In this document: piece after piece, positions 8,656-17,900 of the stretch
How positions within the stretch are numbered: position 1 is the first letter of the stretch
Layout: every line of letters starts with the position of its first letter
Assembly: GCA_016705955.1 (NCBI GenBank)
Contig: JADJKO010000011.1
Span: forward strand, 96,325 to 160,324
Length of the DNA: 64,000 nucleotides
Source: Flavobacteriales bacterium
Lineage (GTDB): Bacteria > Bacteroidota > Bacteroidia > Flavobacteriales_F > PHOS-HE28
Reading direction: 5' to 3'
Notes under the pieces: generated by a model
Database searches by the model: none
What the model saw: only the letters and a program-made list of their open reading frames with translations
What the model was told of the DNA's origin: nothing
Translations under genes and position numbers: made by a program

Positions 8656-10869
8656 ATGAGAGCACTGTCCACTTCATTCCTGTTGCTCTTGGCGCCCGTC
8701 GCGGCCTCTGCGCTCACCATCAACGGGAACATCACCCACCCGACGTGCAGCTATGCGAACGGATCCATTGATGCGTACGCGACCGGAGGCGCTGCGCCGT
8801 ACAGCTACATGTGGTCCCCTGTGCCGCCGAGCGGACAAGGGGTTCCAAGTATTTCGGGTCTCACCGCTGGAACATGGACGTTGACCGTGACCGACAATGT
8901 GGGTACGCAGGCTTCACACGATTTCGTCCTGGTCGCGGGACAACTCAACGTCGATTTCAATTACACATGGGTCTATGATAACAGCGCGGCGCATCACCCG
9001 TGTCCGGGATCGCAAAACGGATCCATCAGCATTATCACCGCTGCACTGAATGGTTTGGGGCCATACACCGGAACGCTGGACGTCAATGGCTCGATCTCCG
9101 GCCCGCTCGGTTTCGACATCAATACCGGCGCTCCGTACTTCGGGTACTTCGGCGTCAATGATCAGGTGTACCTCACCATCACGGACTTCAACGGATGTTC
9201 CGGAAGTAGCTGGATAGGTATCGATTCACCGCAATCCTTGGGCGCGATCGCCACGAACATCAACCCGTCGTGTGGGGGTCTGGCCAATGGAAGTGCCGAG
9301 CTCATCTTCGGGTTTGCGGGCCCCTATGGCCCTGCGATCTCGGTCTTTCAGATCGGTGTGGGCGGCGCGATCTTCCAGGATCTGAACCCCATGGAGCCTT
9401 TGGTGCTCACAGGCTTGGAAGCAGGTGATTATACGGTGTATGGTGATTACTCATCCGTCTACTTCGGTCCTCCGGGATGCGGCTACACGAGCAATTTCAC
9501 CATCCCCGACCTTGGCCCCGACTGTGGTTCGGTGAGCGGCCGACTCTATATCGACAACAACCAGAACTGCGTGCAGAATGGTGCGGAACCGAGCGTGCCG
9601 TACCGCGTGATCGAGATCTTGCCCGGCCCGCAGTACGCGATCACGAATGCCAACGGCGATTTCACGCGGAACCTGATCAATGGGAACTTCACCTTGGAAG
9701 CACAGGGAACCGGAACCGATCTGTATCCGATCTGTCCATCCACGGCGCTGGCGCCTTTCACCGTGAATTACAACAACGTCACCGTGAACCTCGCGGATAG
9801 CAGCTTGGTCCCGCTGGATGTGCAGGTCACCGCGCACGCGAACGTGGCCCGTCCTGGTTTCGCGCATACGATCTGGGGGAATGTGCGGAACCTCAGCGCG
9901 CAGATCAGCGGCGCGGTCACGCTCACGATGACCTTCGACGCGCAGATGTCCTATGCGAGCGCGACGCCTGCACCGACCACGGTGAACGCGAACACGATCA
10001 CATGGGATCTTCCGGCCCTCAGCGCTTTCGGTCAACACAATTTCAGCATCACCCTACAAGTGCCGGCCGATGTGGGCTTGATCGGCCAGCCGTTCGCGCA
10101 TGCATTCACAGCGAGCCAGAGCTTGACGGAATCGACCCTTGCGAACAACATGGCAAACCCAGGCGGGGTCATCCAAGGGGCATACGATCCGAACGACAAG
10201 CGCGCGTTCACCAGCAGTGGCTGGAGCAGCGATCTGTATTACATCGGACAGGATGAATGGATCGATTATGTGATCCGTTTCCAGAACACCGGAACCGATA
10301 CGTCCTTCACGGTAGTGGTTTCGGATACGCTCGCAGCCGATCTCGACATGGCGAGCTTCGAGCAAGGCGTGGCCTCGCATCCGTTCACCGTCGAGTTCAA
10401 GAACGACAGGGTAGTGGAGTGGCGCTTCGCGAACATCCTGTTGCCCGATAGCGGCACCAATGAGGCCGCAAGTCATGGCCTCATCAGCTTCCGGATCAAA
10501 CCTGCGCAACCGCTTGTGCCGGGTAGCGTGATCGCCAATAACGCCGACATCTTCTTCGACTTCAACCCGCCGATCCGCACGAACGATGCGGTGTTGACGA
10601 CCGAGTTCAGCACGGCGGTACGCGAACAAGGACCCGGACAAGTGCTCCTCGTTCCGAATCCGGCGAGCGATCACATCACGCTCACATCGAACACCACCAC
10701 GATCCTCGGCGTCCGTGTATTCAGTGCCGATGGAAGGCTGATGCGCATTGAAGGGGGCAATGCGAACCGATGCACCATGGAGGTCTCGGATCTCTCACCC
10801 GGCATCTATGTGGCGCAAGTGCGTCTTGGAAACGGCGGTGTCATTCAACAGCGCTTCATCAAGCACTGA
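8656..10869 (+). CDS. T9SS-exported SprB/DUF7619-like protein, paralogue 4 of 5
   Basis: A 737-aa intact paralogue. It has a signal peptide to about residue 19 (FLLLLAPVAASA), an SprB-type repeat (ATGGAAPYSYMWSPVPP, GTWTLTVTDNVG), the LYIDNNQNCVQNG motif near residue 295, a DUF11/DUF7619-like domain (AYDPNDKRAFTSSGWS through DIFFDFNPPIRTND), and a typical T9SS type A tail (VPNPASDHITLTS, ending RFIKH). The gap to the upstream paralogue is 36 bp, the largest within the run, so a separate promoter is possible, though I see no clear one. The role is not known; domain make-up supports a cell-surface or released extracellular protein. Confidence 0.85.
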   Translation: MRALSTSFLLLLAPVAASALTINGNITHPTCSYANGSIDAYATGGAAPYSYMWSPVPPSGQGVPSISGLTAGTWTLTVTDNVGTQASHDFVLVAGQLNVDFNYTWVYDNSAAHHPCPGSQNGSISIITAALNGLGPYTGTLDVNGSISGPLGFDINTGAPYFGYFGVNDQVYLTITDFNGCSGSSWIGIDSPQSLGAIATNINPSCGGLANGSAELIFGFAGPYGPAISVFQIGVGGAIFQDLNPMEPLVLTGLEAGDYTVYGDYSSVYFGPPGCGYTSNFTIPDLGPDCGSVSGRLYIDNNQNCVQNGAEPSVPYRVIEILPGPQYAITNANGDFTRNLINGNFTLEAQGTGTDLYPICPSTALAPFTVNYNNVTVNLADSSLVPLDVQVTAHANVARPGFAHTIWGNVRNLSAQISGAVTLTMTFDAQMSYASATPAPTTVNANTITWDLPALSAFGQHNFSITLQVPADVGLIGQPFAHAFTASQSLTESTLANNMANPGGVIQGAYDPNDKRAFTSSGWSSDLYYIGQDEWIDYVIRFQNTGTDTSFTVVVSDTLAADLDMASFEQGVASHPFTVEFKNDRVVEWRFANILLPDSGTNEAASHGLISFRIKPAQPLVPGSVIANNADIFFDFNPPIRTNDAVLTTEFSTAVREQGPGQVLLVPNPASDHITLTSNTTTILGVRVFSADGRLMRIEGGNANRCTMEVSDLSPGIYVAQVRLGNGGVIQQRFIKH

Positions 10870-10873
10870 TCAC

Positions 10874-13050
10874 ATGCGTGCTCTTCTGATCATTTCGATA
10901 CTCTTCCATCTTTCCGCGGTTGCAACGCCGCTTGGTGTCACGTTGATCCGGAGAGCCGCCAATTCACGGCCTGTGGAAATCCAATTGGCCAGCTGCTGAT
11001 CACCGTGAGCGGTGGCACCGAACCATACACTTATCAGTGGAGCGATGGACCCACCATCGAGGACCGCACGGATCTGAGCGCAGGTTCCTACACGGTGACC
11101 GTTACCGACTTCGTCGGTGCAACGGTGGATGCCACGTTCAGCATCACAAATGATCCGCAACTCTATGGCGGATTCACCCAGGCCGCTGGAATGCCTTGCC
11201 CCGGTGAAGCGAACGGGACCTTGGCCGTGGTGGAGAGCACCATGCACGGGTTACCTCCGTATTCTCATTCGGTCACGGCGAACGGGGTTCCGCTCACGTT
11301 CGTTGGTTTGACAACACCATGGAACGATCCGATGTATTTCGGGTTCGCGAACGGCGATCTGATACAGGTCGACATGATGGACGCACTCGGTTGCTCGGGG
11401 TCCATCACGCAAGTGGCCTTCGGTCCGGATGCAACGCCGGTCACCGTTGATGCGACCGTAGGTGAATGCGTTGGGACTTTGGGAAAGATCCATTGGTCCG
11501 GTGCTTTTCCATGGTCGGTGGATCTTACCGTAGTGGATGATGTCGGCGTATCGCATTATCACTCATCGAACGCCAGCACGGCAGGCTGGATCAACGGCTT
11601 GGCTGCGGGGAACTATGTTCTGAAACAGACGTGGACCTATCTCTGGACAGCACCTTGCGATACGATCTTCATCCCATTCACGGTTCCGTATGTGGGCAAC
11701 TTATGCGGCACGGTGCAAGGCAGCAGTTGGTACGATGTGAATGGAGATTGTGTGCACGATGTCAATGAAGTGGGCATTCCGTACAGCCCCATGTTGATCC
11801 AGCCCGGCGGACAAGTGGCGCTCACCGGTTTCGGTGGTGGATTCACCTTTCCACTGACGAATGGTGCTTACACGTTGGAGCAGGCCAATGCCACCTTGAT
11901 CCCGATATGCCCAGCCGCGCAACCGGTTCCCTTCACGGTGAACTCGGACATTCAAACCCTCGAACTGGCGAATGGGAGCACCGTGCCGTTGGATCTCTCC
12001 ATCGTTGGGTCGCATGGCCAGGCCCGTCCGGGTTTCGATACCCAGATCCATGCGTTGGTGCGCAACCTATCACCGCAATTGAGCGGTGCGGTAACGGCCA
12101 CCATCACCTTCGATCCGTTGCTCGTCTTCCAGATCGCATGGCCACAGCCAACCGATGTGACCGGGAATACCGTGACCTGGGACTTCCCCGCGATGAGTTC
12201 TTTTGGACAACAGGACCTTCACGTGCAGGCCAATGTGCCAGTGGGCACTGCGCTCGGGACCTTGCTCGCATGCAGTGGAACGGTCTCCAACACCCTTTCG
12301 GATGCACTGCTTTCCAACAACAGCTTCGGTGTTTCGCAAAGTGTGACGCAAGTGGTCACCGGCAGCTTCGATCCCAACGATAAGATCGCGCGCACCAGCA
12401 GTGCGTGGAGCGATGCACTCTACTACATCGATCAGGATGAATGGATCGATTACACCATCCGCTTCCAGAACACCGGCACCGATACGGCGTTCACGGTGGT
12501 GGTCACGGACACGGTGAGCGCGGCGCTCGATCTCTTGAGCTTCGAGCAGGGCGCATCGTCCCATCCGTTCTCCGTTTCGTTCAAGCCGGGCCGTGTGATC
12601 GAGTGGCGCTTCGCGAACATCCTCTTGCCGGACAGCAACGTGAACGAAGCCGCGAGCCATGGCCTCGTCAGCTTCCGCATCAAACCGATGCTTCCGTTGT
12701 TGCTCGGCACGTCGATCGAGAACACCGCGAACATCTATTTCGACTTCAACGATCCGGTGATCACCGAGCCGAGCGTGCTGCTGGCGGAGTTCAGTACAGC
12801 GATCCATGAACGAGCTGCCGGAAACGAGATCGGGTTGTTCCCGAATCCGGGCTCGGACCAGATCACTTTGGCAGTGGATGGCAATTTCTCCGTGCAGGTG
12901 ATGGACTTGGCAGGAAGGGTGATGCTCCGGTCCGTCGGTCATGCGGATCGCGCAACGCTTTCAGCCACGGCGCTGGTCTCCGGCGTGTATCTGGTCGGCA
13001 TAACCACCATCGATGGTCGAACGTTCACACGGCCCTGGACGAAACTCTAG
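10874..13050 (+). CDS. T9SS-exported SprB/DUF7619-like protein, paralogue 5 of 5, one frameshift
   Basis: The ATG at 10874 lies 4 bp after paralogue 4 and opens a signal peptide (MRALLIISILFHLSAVATP). That frame ends at 10999, but from about 10942 a second frame reads VDPESRQFTACGNPIGQLL straight into the SprB repeat (SGGTEPYTYQWSDG). One missing base near 10942 explains both. Adding it gives 2178 nt and a 725-aa protein matching its siblings. Further on are WYDVNGDCVHDVNE, a DUF11/DUF7619-like domain (SFDPNDKIARTSSAWS to NIYFDFNDPVITEPS) and a T9SS tail (FPNPGSDQITL). As written, the large part lacks its export signal. Confidence 0.8.
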
Positions 13051-13053
13051 GCC

Positions 13054-13218
13054 ATGGCAAGCAACCATTCCACAGTGATCCGTCATTGGAGTGCTCCTCA
13101 AGACAACACCATGGATCGTACACGCTCGGCCAGCCGGAATGCGCTCATTCGTACCAGCATGTTGCTCTTCGCGCTGCTGGCCATCGTCTCCTTCGCCCTC
13201 GCCCATGTGGCGTGGTGA
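13054..13218 (+). CDS. 54-aa single-pass membrane peptide, unknown function
   Basis: ATG at 13054 is 3 bp after the stop of the five-paralogue run and the frame ends at TGA 13216-13218. The product has a polar N-terminus and a C-terminal hydrophobic helix (MLLFALLAIVSFALAHVAW, residues 36-54), so it looks like a small tail-anchored membrane protein. An internal ATG at 13111 would give a 35-aa form. The tight spacing argues for co-expression with the secreted proteins; no homologue is recognised, and chance ORF status cannot be excluded. Confidence 0.4.
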   Translation: MASNHSTVIRHWSAPQDNTMDRTRSASRNALIRTSMLLFALLAIVSFALAHVAW

Positions 13219-13290
13219 ATAACCTGCCGTCGGTCGGCCATTTTGGTTTTTCTGGTTGCGCAGAAGGGTGTTCCGAATACCCTTTCCCCC

Positions 13291-13298
13291 TACATTCG
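13291..13298 (+). promoter_or_regulatory. Possible -7 element (TACATTCG)
   Basis: TACATTCG resembles the Bacteroidota -7 consensus TAnnTTTG and ends 4 bp before the ATG at 13303, which would make that mRNA nearly leaderless. No clear -33 TTTG partner at the usual spacing was found. The same CCTACATTCG string recurs at 14513-14522 before another small gene, which is the main reason to list it. Confidence 0.25.
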
Positions 13299-13302
13299 AG
13301 CC

Positions 13303-13719
13303 ATGCCAGCAACGGAACGCGTGTGCTTGGAGTGCGGCGAGAAACTTCTCGGCCGTACGGATAAGCGCTTTTGCAGCGATGCCTGCCGGAACCTCTTTCA
13401 CTACCACACCAATAATGCGCCCATCAACTATGTGCGCAACGTGGTGAACGCGTTGAAGCGGAATCGCCGGATCATGGCCGAGTTGAACACAGGGCCGGAG
13501 GGGAAGACCAAGGTGCATAGGGAGAAGCTCATTGAACGCGGGTACAGCTTCATGTACCACACCAATACGCACCGCACCAAGGCGGGGAACACCTACGTGT
13601 TCTGTTTCGAGCAGGGCTTCCTCGAACTGACCGAGAATTGGTTCATGCTCGTACGGCGCGACGAATATCTGGATCGGGCAGGGGACCAGCGGCCGGATAC
13701 CACGAGGAGCGTGAGCTAG
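13303..13719 (+). CDS. Zinc-ribbon protein with DUF2116-like N-terminus, unknown function
   Basis: A 138-aa protein read from the ATG at 13303; an upstream in-frame start at 13243 would add 20 residues of no recognisable character. The N-terminus has a four-cysteine zinc-ribbon pattern, CLECGEKLLGRTDKRFCSDAC (first CxxC, then FCSDAC), followed by RNLFHYHTN. The rest is basic and mixed helical, with RGYSFMYHTNTHRTKAGN and a hydrophobic/aromatic end (FCFEQGFLELTENWFMLV). Proteins of this form are common in Bacteroidota and generally annotated as hypothetical. The ribbon suggests nucleic-acid or protein binding, which is inference. Its 3' end overlaps the convergent 13716-13841 gene by 4 bp. Confidence 0.7.
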   Translation: MPATERVCLECGEKLLGRTDKRFCSDACRNLFHYHTNNAPINYVRNVVNALKRNRRIMAELNTGPEGKTKVHREKLIERGYSFMYHTNTHRTKAGNTYVFCFEQGFLELTENWFMLVRRDEYLDRAGDQRPDTTRSVS

Positions 13720-13841
13720 CTCATCGCCCAGACCACGAGAATGATCGCGGTGAGGATGATAAGGCTGACCAGTACCGGCCCAGCGATCTCATTCTGTTCA
13801 GCTTCCTCCGGGAAATGTGCGCTGTGGTGTTGATCGCTCAT
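13716..13841 (-). CDS. 41-aa single-pass membrane peptide, unknown function
   Basis: The ATG at 13841 gives MSDQHHSAHFPEEAEQNEIA followed by a strong transmembrane helix (GPVLVSLIILTAIILVVWAMS) that ends the protein. The acidic, histidine-containing head and C-terminal helix suggest a cytoplasmic head anchored in the inner membrane. Upstream in-frame codons to 14003 exist, but they overlap the neighbouring gene and look non-coding. No function is recognised. Confidence 0.5.
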   Translation of the reverse strand: MSDQHHSAHFPEEAEQNEIAGPVLVSLIILTAIILVVWAMS

Positions 13842-13939
13842 GATCGTCTTGCCGCACCTGATAGCGCGGCGCGGGCAAATATATACGCCGTCCTGTAGAG
13901 GGAATGTGGGGAAGCAGCCTGTTGGATCGGATCCTGATC

Positions 13940-14131
13940 TCAGTTCAAACTGAAAGTCGGTTGCCGCAGCACCATACGCGCGATCACGGAACTCTCGTTG
14001 CACCGCATCTGCTGGAAGAGCGAATGCACCTGCTGGTCGAGTTCGTGGTCGCTGAGCTTCGCTAGATCCTTATAGACCGGCAGGCTGCTCCTGCTCTTGA
14101 GGATGAGCGCTATTTTGTAGGAGCGTGACAT
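13940..14131 (-). CDS. 63-aa hypothetical protein
   Basis: Read from the ATG at 14131 (MSRSYKIALILKSRSSLPVY) to the stop at 13940. The second half (DHELDQQVHSLFQQMRCNES) reads like an amphipathic helix. An upstream in-frame start at 14302 exists, but the added residues are rich in Arg/Pro and look like non-coding GC-rich sequence. No family is recognised; coding status is moderate and rests on amino-acid composition and the gene-sized gap it fills. Confidence 0.4.
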   Translation of the reverse strand: MSRSYKIALILKSRSSLPVYKDLAKLSDHELDQQVHSLFQQMRCNESSVIARMVLRQPTFSLN

Positions 14132-14512
14132 GTGATGCACAACCAAGACGTGTCTACAGAGCATTGGGATGCCTCTGCTGATCATTCGCGGATCCGATCT
14201 TGGAGGAACGGGCTTGGCGGATCGATGAACGGTGGTCCGTGGCAGCCGTTCCAGGACAAGGCACATTGCGCTCCCGGGACTTCTAGCTCGAATTTCGAGC
14301 ATCGCTGTGTAGCACTTGGCGCCTGATCCCTATAAGGCCATCACCAACATTTCGCGATGAACCTGTGAATGTCCGGTCCGGTAAGGAGTGATCCGCGCGT
14401 ATCCTGTTCCTAGCAAGGTGGTGGTAGGCGGAATCCCCGACGGCTATTCGTCTATTCGATATGACAGAGACGGGCGGCGTAGGCCGAGAATAGGTGCGGT
14501 TGTCCGAGGCGC
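14132..14512. other. Intergenic stretch, nothing recognised
   Basis: About 380 bp between the 63-aa minus-strand gene and the 43-aa plus-strand gene. I see no convincing ORF, tRNA or hairpin in it. It must hold the divergent promoters of those two genes; only the TACATTCG string at its right end is suggestive. Confidence 0.4.
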
Positions 14513-14514
14513 CC

Positions 14515-14522
14515 TACATTCG
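14515..14522 (+). promoter_or_regulatory. Possible -7 element (TACATTCG)
   Basis: The same octamer as at 13291-13298, here 20 bp before the ATG at 14543. It matches TAnnTTTG in six of eight positions. No well-spaced -33 element is evident, so confidence is low. Confidence 0.25.
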
Positions 14523-14542
14523 CGGCCCAACATTCCAGAATC

Positions 14543-14674
14543 ATGGCACAGGATCCACAGGCGCAAGCCATCCGCAAACGCAAGGCGACCAGGAAGATCG
14601 CCCGCCTGAAGGCCGCTGCTGTAGCAGCTCCGGACAAGGCCCCGAAGACCAAGTCCGCTGAGGCGAAAGCCTGA
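14543..14674 (+). CDS. 43-aa lysine/alanine-rich basic peptide
   Basis: The ATG at 14543 opens MAQDPQAQAIRKRKATRKIA, then RLKAAAVAAPDKAPKTKSAE, ending at TGA 14672-14674. The product is strongly basic and low in complexity, like the tails of bacterial histone H1-like or ribosome-associated proteins. A nucleic-acid-binding role is inference from charge alone. Support for coding comes from the clean start, a promoter-like TACATTCG 20 bp upstream and a strong hairpin 20 bp after the stop, which together look like a complete small transcription unit. Confidence 0.55.
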   Translation: MAQDPQAQAIRKRKATRKIARLKAAAVAAPDKAPKTKSAEAKA

Positions 14675-14693
14675 CCGAGCGGGCATTCCCACG

Positions 14694-14724
14694 GTTGAAG
14701 CCCGGCGAACAGCCGGGCTTCAAC
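14694..14724 (+). terminator. Hairpin terminator after the 43-aa gene
   Basis: Perfect 13-bp stem GTTGAAGCCCGGC / GCCGGGCTTCAAC with a 5-nt GAACA loop. There is no T-tract, as for most hairpins at gene ends in this window. Confidence 0.6.
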
Positions 14725-14874
14725 ATGTCCGGATCCCGTGTCACTCCCTTGTTGGTGGATCGTCGCCCCCAACGGACGTCACACCGGAAGTCGCACGCAC
14801 GTTCTGGTGCGTGGTGGCGATCCAGAGTGATAAATCCCGCGATCGGAACATTCTTTTCAGTGATCGCGCAGAAC

Positions 14875-14907
14875 GAAAGAACCCTGGCGATCCGCCGGGG
14901 TTCTTTC
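14875..14907 (-). terminator. Hairpin terminator of the 14915-18541 gene
   Basis: Stem GAAAGAACCCTGGCG / CGCCGGGGTTCTTTC (14 of 15 positions pair, one wobble) with a 3-nt loop, 8 bp past the stop of the minus-strand gene. Confidence 0.65.
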
Positions 14908-14914
14908 CTGTTCG

Positions 14915-17900
14915 TTACTTCTGGATCACCAACCGCTCGGTGTACACCGCATCCCCTGCAGTGATGTGTACCATGTACAGACCCGTGGCCAGTTCACCAT
15001 TCAGATCCAGCACCGTGTTGATGAAGCCTCCCGAGCCGGGGCCGAGAGGGTTCACCGCGATCGTACGTGCGCTCACCCGCTTGCCGAAGGCATCGTAGAT
15101 GTCCACGCTCACGGTATGCACCCCGTCGGCGATCGCATCGATGCTCAGGAAGAGCTGATCGCCACGGTTCGGGTTGGGATAGAGTCCCACGCTTTGCTCG
15201 GACCGACCGGCTTCGAGCATGTGATTGTTCCCTACGAACTCCTCATCGCAACCACCGGTGTACACTTCGCACACCTTGCCCCACGGCGTGAGGTCATCCA
15301 CCGGATCCACACCACCGCGACACCACGTAGAACCGCTGTTGAAGCTCGCGCGCACCTCCACCTCATAGGTCTTGCACTCCGCGAAACCATCGCTTGTATG
15401 CATGTGCGTGAAGTTGGTGTTGCTGTTGCGCACGATCACCACGTTCTCCGCCGGGATGCGGAAGCGGAACTGGTATTTGTTCGCCTGCACGTTCACGCAG
15501 TTGTTGTTGTAGCGCGTCACCGGCATGCACACCACGCGGTTGGCCGCGCCGGAGCTATTGCCCGCGGGCAGCGTAATGTTCTTGCCGCAGCTGTGGTTGG
15601 CATTGCTCAGGTCATCCACCAACGCAGCCGCGCCGCATTGGCCCAGGGTGTTATCGATCCGCATGCGACAGGCGCTGCCCCATGCACGCCATTGGCCCGG
15701 AGCGATGCGGGTACGCACGCGCACGTTGTACATCGTTCCTTCCGCCAAAGAAGGCAACGCGGCCATGCTCACCTGGTTGGATCCCGGGCCATTGGCAGGG
15801 TAGCGGATGCTCAGGCCACCGTTGGGTTCGTAGATCCAGAACTGGTACACGTTACCGCTGGTGCCGTTGGGGGTATTATCCGCCGTGAGCCTATCGGAAC
15901 AGTTCGCATTCACGCCGCGCCGCAGTTCCAACCGGTCGCAACTTGCGCTGATCAATCGGTCGTTGCCCACGGGGACGTTCACGCCGGTGTTGCCCGCGAT
16001 CTGGCTGGGACAGCCGTTGTTGAGGTTGCTGCGGTTGTCGATCACGCGCTTGCCGCCCACGCGCACGATGTAGCCGCCGTTCACGATACCGTCGCAGTTC
16101 TCGTCCTCGAAGACGAAGTAGAATTCACCATCGGGCAGACAGGTGGTCTCTGTGTAGTCCGGGCTGGCAGGCGGGTTGTAGTATCCGGGGTAACCAGGTG
16201 AGCTTTGCACCACCGCGTTGCTTCCTGCATCATGCAAGGCCCAGCGCAGACCACCGCCGTCGGTGCTGAACTCGAGCTCGACGATGGTGGAGCACGGCGG
16301 TTCAGCGTTGACACGGGCCAGGCGGTTGCGCCCCGTGCCGTTGTAACTGGTGAAGGAACCGCTGATGAGCACCTTGCCGTTGGACTGCACGGCCATGGTC
16401 GTGATCGATCCTGAATATCCCGTTCCGGGCACACCTGTTCCGGGGTCGAAGCTGTTGTCTAAGCTGCCGTTCACGTTCAATCGTGCCAGGCGTGGCCGCG
16501 ATACGCCGTTGACGCTGATGAAGTAGCCGCCGATCAGCACTTTCCCATCATACTGTTCCTTGATGGACAGTACGGCGTTCTCCGCTCCGATCCCCGGAGC
16601 GAACGAAGCATCGTTACTGCCGTTGGGCAGGAGGCGTGCAATGCGGTTGCGCGGCGTGCCATTGAAGCTGGTGAACCACCCGCCGATGAGAATGGTGCCA
16701 TCGGTACGTAGCGACATGGCGAGGATATTCGCACTTGCCCCGCTGCCGATAGTGAAGGACGCATCCAGGCTGCCATCCGAGTTCACCCGGGCGACGTAGT
16801 TGCGGTTGATGTTGTTGTAGCTCTGGAAGTCCCCGGCGATGAGCACCTTTCCGTCAGGTTGCAAGGCCATGGCCCTCACATAGCCGTTGGCGCCCGTACC
16901 TGGATCGAAGGAGAGGTCCAAACTGCCATCGCTGTTCAAGCGAGCGATATTCCGGAACGGCACCAGATCTACCGTGTTCCACACTCCACCGATCACCACC
17001 TTCCCATCGGGTTGTAGCACGATGGCTTGTACTTCATTGTCCACCCCGGCACCCGGATCGAAGGAGGTATCCAGCGCGCCGTCGCTGTTCAGGCGCGCTA
17101 TGCCTTTGCGTGCAGTGCCGTTGTAGTTGGTGAAGTTCCCCCCGATCAGCAGCTTGCCATCGGGTTGGCGCACGATGGCATAGATCACACTATTCGGGCC
17201 GGTACCCGCGTTGAAGGTCCCATCCACTGAACCATCCGCGAACAGGCGGGCGATCCGCGGGCGCGTGATACCGTTCACCGTGTTGAAATTCCCGCCAATG
17301 AGGATCCGACCATCCGGCAATACGACCATGGCCTGCGCTCCGCCACCAAGGCCGGAGGATGGGTTGTAGCCATTGTCGAGCGCCCCGTTCGTGCCGAACC
17401 GGGCCAGTCCGTTGCGGGGGATCGCGAAGTTGCCGCCGGCCAGAAGCATACCATCGGTCTGCAGGGCCATGCAAATGACGGCGCCGTTCACACCCGCTCC
17501 GGGGTCATAGGTGCCATCCAATGTACCATCGGTATTGAACCGGGCCAGCCGGTTGCGTGTGCTACCACCCACATTGGAGAAGCTGCCGCCGATCAATACG
17601 CGGCCATCGGCTTGTTGGAATACGGCAAAAACGAAATTGTTGGCGCCCGTGCCGGGATCGAACGACCCATCCAAGCTGCCATCACTGTTGATGCGGGCCA
17701 CACGATTGCGCCCTGTGCCGTTGTAGGTGGTGAAATTGCCCACAATGAGCACCTTGCCATCCGTTTGCAAGGCGACCCCACGCACCATGCTGTTGGCACC
17801 TGCAACAGGGGCGAAGGACGGATCCAGGCTGCCATCCGCATTAGCACGTGCGATGTAGTTGCGGCCAACTCCATTGTAGCTGGTGAACTCCCCGCCAACA

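Noticed and set aside
13940..14302. Longer 120-codon start for the 63-aa gene
   Set aside because: The extra N-terminal part is Arg/Pro-rich and appears non-coding; the ATG at 14131 is more credible.
14132..14540. Possible tRNA or small RNA in the gap
   Set aside because: No cloverleaf, anticodon arm or strong hairpin could be drawn by eye.
14966..16201. 411-codon plus-strand ORF opposite the 14915-18541 gene
   Set aside because: It mirrors a conserved T9SS gene, is His/Arg/Ala-rich and recurs opposite every copy of the shared module, as expected for an antisense shadow of GC-rich code.
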